A stretch of DNA of 64,000 nucleotides from Pelodera strongyloides. Taxonomy: Eukaryota > Nematoda > Chromadorea > Rhabditida > Rhabditidae. Where the stretch lies: assembly GCA_036852015.1 (NCBI GenBank), contig JAANDG010000003.1, positions 1,322,001-1,386,000 of the forward strand, read 5' to 3'. The notes under the pieces were generated by a model, which was not told the DNA's origin, did no database searches, and saw nothing but the letters and a program-made list of their open reading frames with translations. The position numbers were made by a program, and so were the translations under genes. Position 1 is the first letter of the stretch; each line of letters starts with the position of its first letter. Below, piece after piece: positions 10,752 through 23,200 of this stretch.

Positions 10752-11477
10752 AAAAATATATTTTGGTTATTTATCTCACATTTTTTTAAAGTCTTTCATA
10801 TTAGTATCAATGCATATTGAACTAAATGCATATTTATTAAGAAAACATATCATTATTGTTTCTTTCTTATTGTTCAATGAAAGTCTTTCTTTTGATTATT
10901 TTTTTTTTGTCTTGCTAAATCTAATAATATATTAAATTTAGAATGTGTTTGTTTATCAGTATAAGCTTGAATAAAATATCTCAAAAATATTGCAAAAAGA
11001 ACAAGCTCAAACTACATGAACATGGTTTTTGATGGTAAGCTGCAATCAATCAAATAATAACCAATTAAACTACAAAAAAAAAACATTAAAGCGGTATTGC
11101 ACCTAGTTTGGGAAATTTGCATATGCAAATTGGTAGACTTCCGGCACACAATTTACATATGATATGTTGAGACACAGGTTTTAACAATACGTTTCACAAA
11201 CTATGTGTTTGAAGTTTGAAATTTGTTTAAAGCGTACTTCACACATCTTCGATCCCAGTCCTGTCATGTGCACAAAATGTTGCTTTTTTCTTATTTTTCT
11301 TTTTGGCTGAAATTGCTCTGGACATGAGAGAGCTAATGAGTTCGCTGTCTTTGGAGCAAAAAGATCTTATATCACTGACCAATACGTGGTCTTCCGATAG
11401 TCTTACATACTGGAAAACAAGAAGGTTGCTAAAGTATGCATGAAAAGTATTCCTGCGGTAAGAGTATTGCACAACAG
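10752..11477. other. Intergenic with C-family relatives
   Basis: AT-rich. A diverged C-type left half starts at 11086 (TTAAAGCGGTATTGCACC then GGGAAATTTGCATATGC). Another TTAAAGCG end lies at 11227. No gene was seen. Confidence 0.4.
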
Positions 11478-11654
11478 TTAAAGCGAAATACCGGCCGGTT
11501 TTTGAATCAAGTACACCAGCATATTATATAGCTTATACAAATGACCATAAATTAGCATAAAAAAAATCGAGCTAAATCCGAGTAAATTAGCATAAATACG
11601 TGAGAATTCCGTTGTCCACGATGTGTTTGAAAAACCGGCCGGTATCTCGCTTAA
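11478..11654. mobile_element. A-family TTAA MITE (A4)
   Basis: Starts TTAAAGCGAAATACCGGCC and ends CCGGCCGGTATCTCGCTTAA. It is 177 bp and non-coding. Confidence 0.85.
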
Positions 11655-11816
11655 CTATGCGCAGTTCTCGTTTTAACTTAACTATGCACAATTCACAGTT
11701 GTAGTGCAGGCATAGATATGCAATTTTTTTACTGTTTTCTTACAATTTTTTCAACCATCACTGTTTCCCCAGGTGTGCTAGTTAAAGCATTAATGTAGAT
11801 CTCTTAGTGCACATAC

Positions 11817-12004
11817 TTTGAAGCGATATAACGGCCAGTTTTTGAAACGTGTATCTGACAACTTCTTTTCCTTCCCATATGTTGTTTGCAAATACATATA
11901 ATTAGACTAAAAAATCGCGCAGTATCGCGCAGTTATTTGCATACAGTACATGGGAATACAGTTTCCAACATATGTTTCAAAAACAGGCTGTTATACCGCT
12001 TTAA
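11817..12004. mobile_element. B-family TTAA MITE (B2)
   Basis: Left end TTGAAGCGATATAACGGCC (target site decayed), right end CAGGCTGTTATACCGCTTTAA. The core has TCGCGCAGTTATTTGCATAC, diagnostic for the family. Confidence 0.75.
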
Positions 12005-12009
12005 GTGTT

Positions 12010-12180
12010 TATTAGGGTAGCGCCCTCGGAAAGGTTCAACTTTGCAGCCAGCTTCTTTATTGAGTTTATTAGCTTCTAAACCGTTGACTAATCGTTGCAT
12101 AGAATGACCTACATCTTTGATCTCACTAATATTTGCATATCTTGGGTGGGGAATCCCCAGAACGTGCGTCGAGTCCAAGA
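12010..12180 (-). other. Minus-strand coding-like fragment, unrecognised
   Basis: One minus-strand frame stays open for about 57 codons with a protein-like composition (DSTHVLGIPHPRYANISEIK, then a Leu/Asn/Lys-rich stretch). There is no start, splice signal or partner exon. It could be a decayed transposon ORF or chance. Confidence 0.2.
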
Positions 12181-12436
12181 GATCAATCGATCAGTGTACA
12201 TATGCTTAGTCCTTAGTGCCTTGATTTGAATACCAGACTCCTGGCGCGTACTTTGAGTGTTCTCTGCTCCCCGCCACCCAGCTGTTCGCTAGGCTAGAGT
12301 GCGGACATGCTTTTTGATTAGATTAGAATTCGTACAATATGGTAAAGTTTGGAGTTGCTAGGGTAGCTTTTCAGATTATGAACTGGGCCTAAGCTACCAA
12401 TGTTGTGAAGTGAGCAGCGTATGGTCAGTACCAACT

Positions 12437-12615
12437 TTTATAGTGGTATAACATCCGGTTTCCGAAACGTATGTTGTACAACTGCATTCGGCATTCCCCA
12501 TTGTTGTATGGAACTTAATCTAATTAAAATAAGAATCGCGCAGTTATTTGCATACATTACTTCGGAATTCAGCGTCCATCATACGTTTCAAAAACCGGAT
12601 GTTATACCGCTTTAA
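12437..12615. mobile_element. B-family TTAA MITE (B3)
   Basis: Arms GTGGTATAACATCCGGTTTC and CCGGATGTTATACCGCTTTAA, with the shared CGCGCAGTTATTTGCATAC core. Confidence 0.75.
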
Positions 12616-12786
12616 GCGAATATGTTCTTAGCTGTTTCTCCCCAGATTTGTCACTGGCATGTCAACTGCACACGTTATGTCAGTCCTCTCCCCATGATGC
12701 TATTTTGGTTTCCCTGAAAGGAAAACAAAATTTGGCGTACTTTGCGCTTTTTGGTGGTAATGTACTCTGCACCACAGTTATGGAAG

Positions 12787-12787
12787 C

Positions 12788-12826
<39 letters not shown>
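12787..12826 (+). repeat. (GA)n microsatellite
   Basis: GAGA tract of about 40 bp upstream of the Cys-rich exon. Confidence 0.85.
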
Positions 12827-12828
<2 letters not shown>

Positions 12829-12916
12829 GGCGTGAACAAAATACCCAAGTCCGGTTTTGTCCCCTACATACTTTGTTTCGTATCTCGCCCTTCACTTTCA
12901 CACCTCTTCCATGTAG

Positions 12917-13129
12917 CTGCTTCGACTGACCTACAGCGAGGAAAGCTTGTGTGCGGCGCTAACGCGGCAAACCTCGTGCGGCAACGTTGCCACTCCAGCC
13001 TGGCCTCAATTCTGCGAGGGGTTCCCCCAGATAATGAATCGCTGTCAATTTGGCGTGGCTAGCACACTGTACATTGGATGCAGAACTTGGGACAAAGATA
13101 GCCCCTGTGGTCAAAGTACGCCCAACTAA
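12917..13129 (+). CDS. Cys-rich terminal exon, unrecognised
   Basis: After a CCATGTAG acceptor one frame is open for 70 codons to TAA at 13127. It contains six Cys with protein-like spacing (SLCAALTRQTSC ... FCEGF ... RCQFG ... GCRTW ... SPCGQ). GC content is above the surroundings and AATAAA follows at 13246. No upstream exon fits in phase; the open stretch at 12646-12756 does not join it. It may be the 3' end of a small secreted-protein gene or a pseudogene fragment. I recognise no family. Confidence 0.35.
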   Translation: MLRLTYSEESLCAALTRQTSCGNVATPAWPQFCEGFPQIMNRCQFGVASTLYIGCRTWDKDSPCGQSTPN

Positions 13130-14060
13130 AGGACCCTATGTTACAAACATCCAGGAACGAGCAAAGGAGATAGAGTGACAGAGGGAGGAAGGGAGATACT
13201 CAGAGAGAGATAGAGGGAGAGAGCATAGAGGGGAAAGGAAAAGCGAATAAAACTTTTTTGTTTGTCACAAGGTATAATTGAATGACTGGAAATACCTTTG
13301 AACTTGGACTATATCTAGAGAACATGTATACATCGTCTACATGTGTTATATTTATATGAAAACGTACAGGCAAGAAAAATTCGTCTGGGAGAAAAAGAAC
13401 TAGGCTAGACGTCTAAGGCACTAAACAGTTTACCGAGTATAATTACGGACACCATATGATTTCGCAGCTGTATCTTGCGCAGCTACTCATGGCGCAGATA
13501 CACACCCACTTGGTGACCTTGCCGTGACCATGATATGTGTTTCGATCTCTTCACAGCTTGGCTTTCAACTAAAACTTGGTTTGAAAGAGCGTCCAACACT
13601 CTGAAGTACGAAAAAGAAACACTATGTAGTCATTTTGTAGCACTTCACCCTCGCTTTAAATGATTAGCTAGCCATCATTATTTAAACTTCCTCCCCGGTG
13701 GGTCACTCTCCCTCAACCAAGTGTCGAACAGTGGCGTTTGGGTGTTCTTTTGACCGCCACATCTCTCCATCTCTGATTTTCCTCTAATTAAACACTCTCT
13801 TCCTTTGATAAAGCTGAATTTGTTATTGCCAACTGCTAGTCAGCTCCAGACCGCTTTAAGGTTAGAGGGGATAGAGAGAGAGAGAGAGAGATAGACATCG
13901 AGACGATAGAAGAGAGACTGACAACGAGAAGACAGGTGGGAGAAGAGGAGACAAACCCTGGAAAGATAAGAAAAGTAGAGAGTGGTAGATAGAGATAGAG
14001 AGGGTGTGATAGATAGACATGGAGAGTAGAGAGACCGTAGAGAGTGAGAGTCCGCCCTCC
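13130..14060. other. Upstream region of icl-1
   Basis: Contains GA-rich tracts at 13150-13245 and 13865-14045 and otherwise no recognised element. Possible promoter-proximal DNA. Confidence 0.35.
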
Positions 14061-14071
14061 AAAGGTTATGG

Positions 14072-14079
14072 TATAAATA
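14072..14079 (+). promoter_or_regulatory. TATA-box candidate for icl-1
   Basis: TATAAATA in GGTATAAATAAAACGG, 193 bases before the start codon. A pyrimidine stretch ending ACCTAG at 14190 could be a 5' UTR intron or spliced-leader acceptor. Confidence 0.4.
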
Positions 14080-14264
14080 AAACGGTGCTGGACTGGTCCC
14101 GGCTCTCGGCAGCATCACTTTGTTGTTGTGCAGAATCGGTGCTATTTACTGGCTGGACTCTCTCTTCTCTACTATTTTCACTTCACCTAGGGAAATACTA
14201 GTAAACAACTACTAAAGACTAGTACTATTCGTGTTCGTGTGTTGTGCACACAAAAAACACAAAA

Positions 14265-17200
14265 ATGGCATCGCAACTTGCAGCCAAGAATTTTTATCAG
14301 GTATAGTATGTTAATTATGATTATAAACTTTGTAATTAGTGTACCGTAGTTTGCCAGTCAAACATTTGTATCGGATTGGCATGCTAATTACCTAAATATA
14401 TTTTAATTAGCTACTGTAGGTTTGTGAAAATAACTCAATAAGTACTATCAGATAGTATTTTGCGATAATTGGTAAGTAGTTTCGTAGCTGCAAACCTTTT
14501 GTTTGTTAAATAAAGAACTCGTTGACTGGGAATGTCGATCTTTCTAGTGAAAGCCAATTCCTCGTGTTGCTTGCTAATCAACGACTGTACAAATGTATTG
14601 CATTGTATTTACTTCAACACATCATATCATGTAATGTTATTTAATTAATTAATTAAATAAGTACTAATATTAACTTTCAATTAAACTTTTTTTTTCGTTT
14701 AGGTGATCAAATCCGCGCCGAAGGGTCGTTTTCACGGAATTAAACGAAATTATCAAGTGGAGGATGTGCTCAAGCTCAGGTTCTGCCCGCTTACTGATAC
14801 TACTAACAATAAGAGGGCGGCGAGAGTATGGCGTAGCGCAAAAGCTGCGCCACAGGTGCGCATAGGTGCGCGGTACGCGCGCTACAGTTCTTTCATGGAT
14901 GTTAGTTGCTTAGTTTACAATACTGTTTCTTTCAGGGGTTCTATTGATATCGAGTATACGCTTGCGACGCGAGGAGCCAATAAGCTCTGGCAACTACTGC
15001 ACACTGAACCTTATGTGGCTGCCCTGGGCGCGCAGACCGGAAACCAAGCCACGCAGATGGTTCGCGCTGGCCTGAAGGCTATCTACTTATCAGGTTTCAT
15101 TTATTCCCATTAATTTCGGTTTCTTAGAACAAAACAAGTAGCATGATCTCAAACGGAAACCTAACTGTAAGAAGTAAGCACACTTGGAGCGATTTTAAGT
15201 CTCCTATTCCTTGAGTTTAAAGCGAAATACCGGCCGGTTTTTGAAACACTTCGAGTACACCAGCATTCGTATGCACCTTACGCAAATGAACATAAATTAG
15301 AATAAAAAATCGAGGTAAATTAACCTAAATAGGTAAGAATTCAGTTGTTGACGACGCGTTTCCAAACCCGGCCGGTATTTCTGTTTAATGATGATAATCA
15401 CATTAGGTAATACATCAGACACGTGACATGTTCATACTTTATTGCCTACTACAAATGAATATATATATAAACGTATTTAGGATGGCAAGTGGCTGCTGAT
15501 GCCAACTCGGCCGGGGACATGTACCCCGATCAGTCGCTGTACCCGGCTAACTCTGGCCCCGAACTCTGTAGACGAATCAACAAATCGCTGAGAAGGGCAG
15601 ATCAGGTAGTTCGCTAAGAAGTCATTGGCAACAGTGGATGTTTAGTAAATCATTTATGGATCTAAAGAAAATCTTACAATTAGTGATTCATTTGTATATG
15701 GTTAGTTTTCCTCGATAACCCTGTTGTATCTACATGTTGCATACTGGAGGAGTTTTGTTTTTATGGGAATCCAACTTTATTAGTAATTTAAAAAAACCTC
15801 ACTGACGGTTTTCAGATAGAAGCGGTTGAAGCTGACGACTACCAATCGAAGCGAGATTGGTACGCACCAATTGTAGCCGACGCTGAGGCGGGATTCGGTG
15901 GCGCGCTTAATTGCTTTGAATTGATGAAGGTAGACTTTTAATTGTTAAGTTTAGCGGAGATCCGATAGACTGTCTAACAGAGTTAGACCTAAGCCTAAGC
16001 CTAAGCCTAACCCTAAACTCAATACAATTCTAACAATAAGTCGGGAACTCGAGATCGTAGTTCTCAATGATAAACGAACAACATTCCCGTCTACTTGTAC
16101 TAATTGAATACTCACATAGAGTTCTGTTCAAAATTAGACGAGCACCTCAAAACACGGTAAGTTTGAACAACACTGTTTATCTTAAGCTCTCTAAATCTCT
16201 ATCCTCGCCATCCCAGCCCAAGCCATCTCACTTTATATAAAATTCTCTAAACAAATCCTAATCATCAATCAGCCTTTGAAGGTTTTTTCCCATAAAAATA
16301 CCATTTAAAGGAAGGCAGTCACTTCAAATTCGACTTTTTTATTCGTTTTTTATTAGGTGCAAGAAGATTTATAAAACAATATGCAGCCAGTAAAAAGCCA
16401 CATAAAAGCGAACTCATGGAGAGAAATCAATGAAAATGGGTTTTGGTAAATGACCGTCGCCGGTGCATATATGCAATTGCCAGGGGTACTTGGAGAGTGA
16501 ACAGCCTGCAGTGTTACACCTGGCGCGTGGTTTATCACTGCAGGGTATTTATATTGAAACTCTATAAGGGTAATTATAAACTACGGTATACTAGTAAAAC
16601 TCATACACAGGGATTTCTCTCCCTGAGTTCGTTTTGCCGTACTTTGGTGCTGGAAACGTAGTTTTCTTCACATATTTGAATATTTAATGAAAAGAGAGTA
16701 AAAAATACGAATTTGTAGTGACTGCGATCCTTTAAAGCCTTGAGCTGTTTCGCTGTAAACAAATTGTCCGCATCACAGAAACCCCATATGATAGTGATCA
16801 AGAAATAGCGACTATTCGCTGAGAGTTCACGCCGCGATTTTTTTTGCAGAAAATTTCTCGCTCTAACCTAACTATAAAGAACAGACACTTTGACGAAAAC
16901 AAACTCCAAATCCATTTTTCTTCTGGCGTTCCCGGTTTTATCAACAACAATTAATAGATAAGATACGCGTTGGGGCGAAAGGCGAAAGAAAATAACAAAT
17001 GACCGCTGGAACTTTTTTTCTTATGATATGTTATCAGTAGAAGAACTTTGAACAGAGAGGGAGGTCATAAAGTTGGTGTTTAGAGCAGGGATATTTGAAT
17101 TAAACTATGATATATGTGTGAAATATCTAAATATGAAAATCCAAAATGGAAGTATTGAACGGTAACGACGGGAGAAGCAGTGTATGGAAGCAATTAGCGT

Positions 17201-20200
17201 ATTGATGACAATAAATACTCACTGCTTTTATTAGGTATGAAGTTCAGTATTATGTGGCAAAATGATAATTAAGATGATAATTAACACTGCTTAATTGCCT
17301 TCAGGCTTACATCGAGGCAGGCGCTGCCGGTGTACACTTTGAAGATCAGCTTGGCTCGGAAAAGAAATGCGGACACATGGGAGGAAAGGTAGAGATTTAC
17401 TCTTTACTAAACTAAATCGTCCTCGGTAGTAGTTGGTGGTGTAGTGGTTAGAGCAGTGGACTGGTATTCCCAGGGTGCGGGTTCAATTCGCGTCTGTTCC
17501 AAACCATTTTTCTGGAACCTTCGGTAGACTAGTTGACCCTTCAGGGGGTTGGAATGTTCTAGCCCATCCATAAACCATAGTAACAGTCGGGTTTAACTTT
17601 TCAAATATTAGCGCGGAATAAGGGACAGCGAATTTTCAGAACTGTGATATAGATATTAACTGTGACTTGGCGGGGGCAGATACCAGGCGCATCATGTTTG
17701 CGTTTACGCATATCGAAGAAAACTGCGCAACATATAACAAACAACCGTTGATTACTGACATTCTACCCTCGTGAATGAAGGTGAAACCCAATAAGCTATC
17801 TAACATACTTATAGGTGCTGATCCCCACAGCGAACCATATTCGCCATTTGAATGCCGCGCGATTGGCCGCGGATGTGTGCGGAGTGCCAACTATTATCGT
17901 TGCGCGAACAGATGCGGAGAGCTCCCGTCTTCTGACCAGGTACGGTTCCTTATGGTGGACCGTGAGCACAGCTGGCATCTTTGGCACAGCTCTCGCATGC
18001 ATCTGGCGCGCCTACATGGCCTCACCCCGGTTTACTCCTTAGTTTTAGCCGCGGTCATCTTGACTGTGCAATTCAACACTCACGTGGTGGCGTGGCGCTG
18101 TTTTGCGCTGTGGGCGGGCATTTTACGCGTCATGCGCTTTGCACGCTAGCACTAATTTACTTCCTTTACCTTATCGATAATGTTTTCAGTGACATCGACG
18201 ACAGGGATCATCCATATATCGATCGAGATGCCGGACGAACGTCTGAAGGATTCTTCAGGTATTTTTTTGAACATTTGAGATTTCTTAGCTTTACGCACAC
18301 ATCCGCATTTCTTATTATTTTTAATTTGTCGACGGAAAGTGTACTCAACGAAAAACATTTACATTACTCGTTTTGCTTGATCGGTATGTCGTAGGTTATA
18401 TATTTAGGCTCAAAGAAGAGACAGCGCTTCAGTACTGTGTGCAACGTGCCATTGACTATGCACCGTACACCGACCTAATCTGGATGGAAACCTCGAATCC
18501 CACCATTGCTGATGCAAAAGAGTTCGCCGAAGGTGTGCGAAAGGTGAGCGAAATAAGAGCCAAAGAGACGCCGCACGATAAATACTTGTCGTCGATGCGC
18601 AAGCTAGTTCCTGGCTGCTAACATGATTTCCAATCCTCCCTGTGAACTTGGCATAAAAAATGTCTCGCGCAAACAAATTGCACAAATAATAAATAATAAT
18701 AAAATAGTTTATATTTCCAGGAGTTCCCAGACAAAATGTTCGCATACAATTGTTCACCATCTTTCAACTGGAAGCAACATCTCTCGGTGTCGCAAATGGA
18801 AAAATTCCAGAGGGTTGGTTTATTTTTCGGTTACAAAATTCTGGGAAGCGAGAGTGCTTTCCCGGGCTCGAGCACAAAAACACGTATAAGACGGAGCCAA
18901 CTTTAATGCCTTCGTGGTCTTTGTTGTAATGAGAGTATTTATGAAAAATGAAACTATTTGTGGTCACTTTCATCCTTTATCGTAAAAAATCGGGTGCACC
19001 TTCCCTTTAAACTGTCAGCTGGCGGGTCGGTAACAACAAGAAAACCTAATATTTGAGTGGCCGCTTGTGTTTCAGGAGCTCGGTGCTATGGGCTTCAAGT
19101 ATCAATTTATCACTCTTGCTGGATTCCACGCCAATTCGTTCAGTATGTACGACCTGGCAAAGGGATACAAGGAGCGTGTAAGTTAATTTCGGGAAATTAT
19201 TGTAATGTCTATATGGTTAGTCGTTTCTCGTGATCTAGAAAATCACGGAGATTATAGAAAGAGATTCAGAGAGAACAAGAAATATAGTTACTTCTTTGAA
19301 CGCTACTGTATACAGTTGTTTATGTGAGTATTGGCAGTTTCTGACATGATGCTCAAAGGAAGGCAGTCACTTCCAATTCGTCATTTTACTTATGTGCCTA
19401 AATCTTCAAAAAAATCTAAATTTTGGAGGAAAAATGTTAAATTTCTTTCAGGGAATGGCTGCCTACTCTGAACTGCAGGAGAAGGAATTCGCCGCTGAAA
19501 AGTGAGCAAATATTTACTCTTCACTTACAGTTCACGTTCTTTACTCTACAGTTCACGAAGTCACAGATAGGCACAGTCTATGCAATTAACCGGGCGGTGT
19601 GCCGCGCTCACTGGGCACATATATTCGAGCGATCTGGCACTCATGCCCACTCACGCAACACAACTGCGCCGCTCATCATCCAAAGTTTCACTGTACAATC
19701 CCTATGCATACTAGCTCCAAATAGAGGATTGATCCCATAGTGTATGTATAATACTGAGCGATGTGAGAGTGTTACTTCATGCATTAGGTTATGAGCAAAA
19801 CTGCGTGATTGAATAAACAGTAGTTACTACAATCCTACATAAAATATGTAAATTGTTTGATTCAGGCACGGCTATACCGCTGTGAAGCATCAACGTGAAG
19901 TCGGAACTGGATACTTTGATCACGTTGCCAATGCGGCTGCTGGAGGTGGGAAACAGCACAGTCCTGCAAAGAGAGAAATAGACAGCGAAAGAGAGAGTAA
20001 AGAGAGAAGGACAGAAAGAGAGAGAGAGAGAGAGAGAATAGAGAGATCAACATCAACCATCTTTCTGAACCACCCCTACTAGTGTACTATTTCCAAACAA
20101 CAAAATCTGTTTTGTAGGAGTCTCATCGACGACCGCCCTGAAGGGATCAACGGAAGAAGCACAATTCTTCGGAACCGCTACTGCGTCAGCAGATGATGAG

Positions 20201-23200
20201 GAAATTGTCACGGTAGCTGATAATTACAATTACATATGAAAACTACTAATTAGCTTCTAACCATAATAGTTGCGTTTTGCCCAGTTTTGTACAACAACAG
20301 CACCGTTATTGCATTCTCCGATGATCTATTTGAATGATACTGATAATTAGACAATTAAGAGTGTAATTGTGTAATTATCTTCTAGCTGACTGCTCCAATG
20401 GCCCGCGGTGACGAGAAAGTTCTGACGCCCGACGCGCTCCGATTCCTCAAAGATCTCCATGAACGATTCAACGGTAGAAGGAAGGAATTGTTGGCGAAGC
20501 GGCGACTTGTGCAGACAAGCATTGACAAAGGTAGAGTTGTATACAGCAATGGTTCTAATGAAGACACATTTTTATTTAATTATTAAGTAACACCACAGGG
20601 GTTGCGTCACAGTACTTTACAAAATATAACTATAATATGACTTCCTCATGTCTCAATTGTCAGGGGGTGCTTGTCGGGGGGTGTCAGGGGGTGTATCAGC
20701 TTGTCAGGGGTCTCTCACGGGGAGCTATAACTCTCCGAGAATGTGGTTTTGAGTTGTGATTTGTCTAATTTTGCTGCTCAAATTATATTTTCTACGTCTC
20801 CAGCTGCTTCAGAGATAGAAAGTGACTTTTAAAGCGCAATACCGGCCGGTTTTTGGAACGCATCGAGTACATCAGCATTACTATGCAGCTTAACGAACAT
20901 AAATTACAATAAAAAATCGAGATAATTTAGAGTAAATTAGCATAAATACGTAAGAATTAAGTTATAGTTTCAAAAACCGGCCGATATTTTGCTTTAAATT
21001 AAAGTCCCGTTTAGGCGATTGGTTCCCTAACTTTGATCCATCCACTAGCGATCTCCGTGACGAGTTGAGCTGGAAGGGTTCGGAGATTCCATTCGATATG
21101 CGTGTAAGTTTGCTTTTCTTTATCTTTTATTACAATTTATCCCGCCCTAAGCCTAAGCCTAAGCTTCCTAAAACGCAAATCCATTACTTCCGCCATGTAT
21201 TTAGTTTATTTCTCGATAGCTAGAATGCTAGAAAAAAACGAACCGGCCTACTAAACTAGTGCGGACCTCAACTTGCCTGCGAATGATTATTGGGTGTGGG
21301 TGCCGGTAGCGTAATCGGTTAACGCATTGGCCCGGACAACCAAAGGCGCGGGTTCGATCCCCGCCCGACCGAAATACCAATTTTTCATTTGCAATCAAAA
21401 CTAGTTGAGATGTGTGTTTCAGGATCGCCGCGTGGAAATCACAGGTCCGACTGACAGAAAAATGATCATTAACGCGCTGAATTCGGGAGCAAATGTGCGT
21501 TTCAGCGACTTGATTTGAAGTTTCTCAAAAGCCGATTTCTACTTAAAGGCGTGGAACCACATCGTCACATTTTTAGTATAGATAGCACTAAAAGTCTTGG
21601 AAAGTCTGAGCATGTGTTTATTTTGCTGAAAACAGTTTATAGAATAGGTAGAATCTTAGTACGACTCCCCCGGTAAGACAGATTGGACAGTAAACCAAAT
21701 CTTTGTGTCAAGGTTTCACCTTTCGGAATCATCAAGAAAAGGAATAAATACCTCAAACTTGGGTAATTGAACCAGTTTGTTATATTATATACTTTGCTAG
21801 TTTAGGTGTTCATGGCGGACTTTGAAGACTCCAATTCGCCATCGTGGAGGAACCAGATTGATGGACAGGTACGTGCGATTTATAAATAAGAAATCTACAA
21901 TTTTTACAAAAATATTCTTCCGAAAACGATGCAATTATAAACAAGGTTCAGTCAAAGCTACCCCTTTTTATCCGTCTGATTCGCCGTTGGGCGGATACGC
22001 CGCAAATACCCCAATAAGTGGAAAAATTAGTGAAATCATACACTTTGCGTCGGCGTGACCGCGAGTCCGTCGTAGTAAGCTCGCACGCACGTTCTGCCCG
22101 ATTCTATAGATACAATACGTTGACTTTAGGTAAACTTGTACGACGCGGTGCGAGACAACATCTCATACCAACAACCAGCAACAAAGAAGGAATACACGTT
22201 GAACAAGGAGCACGCCGGTAAGAAGACTTATTGGTCGTCAGACGCGTAGCGCAGTAATGCGTAGCCGCGTTCGCGGAATGAAAGATAGCAAATTTGCATT
22301 GGAAATCTAGAGGCGTAGAGAAGCACGACTCGCTCTCTTTTCTGCGCATTCACCTTTCCCATGTAAAGGGTCATCTCCTTCTTGCGCACGCGGTACGATC
22401 ACGCAACACCGCGCTGCTCGCCTGAAAACGTAGCTTTTTGACATTATATGCCTCTCTCTCTATCTCTCCCTCTCTCTCTCTCTGTCGTTATGTTCTATCT
22501 ATCCACTCTCTCTCTCTCTCTGTCATTATTGCTCTATTATTTCCAGTGTTGAACGTGCGTCCCCGTGGTTGGCACCTTCCCGAGAAGCATATTCTAATTG
22601 GAAAAGAGCCAGCTTCTGGATCTCTCGTCGATTTCGGACTCTTTGCATTCAACAATACAAAGGTATGCAAGGAAACACTTTAGCAACGAATAGGAAAATT
22701 TCCGTCTAGAAATTATAAATGTAGATAGAGAGTAACACCGTATACTGATCACATAGTCAAGGAGATCAGCTTCTCATGTGTATTAGAGGAGATTGGTTTT
22801 CATCACACCTAAAGATTTACCTTTAAAATCCGGATGTTACACTGCTTTGAAAAAAATAAAATAATTCAGGATTCAACGAGAGCTTTTGTAAGATTAATTA
22901 GAGTTAGATCTTTCTTGAGCCTAAAAGCCACAAAGTTCCTGTACAGTTCCTGTACCAATAATACTGCAGTCACGGTGCACTACAAGGTTTTGTTTAGTGT
23001 GCCAAAAAACGGTATCCCATGGTAACGGTTGCGGTATCTTTCTATTTCAGGAACTGCTCAAACGTGAATCGGGCCCCTACTTCTACCTTCCCAAGCTTCA
23101 ATCCGCGGAGGAAGCTCAACTTTGGGCTGATGTATTCGCCTACACTGAAGACACTCTCGGTATCCAGCGTGGAACGATCAAGTGTACAGTACTCATCGAA

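Noticed and set aside
12646..12756. Possible upstream exon for the Cys-rich exon at 12917
   Set aside because: It ends in phase 1 at either donor, while the 12917 exon starts in phase 0, so they cannot join in frame.
17815..18394. Overlapping long frames around icl-1 exons 7-9 on both strands
   Set aside because: Shadow frames of a GC-rich exon region; only the frame joined by splice sites matches isocitrate lyase.
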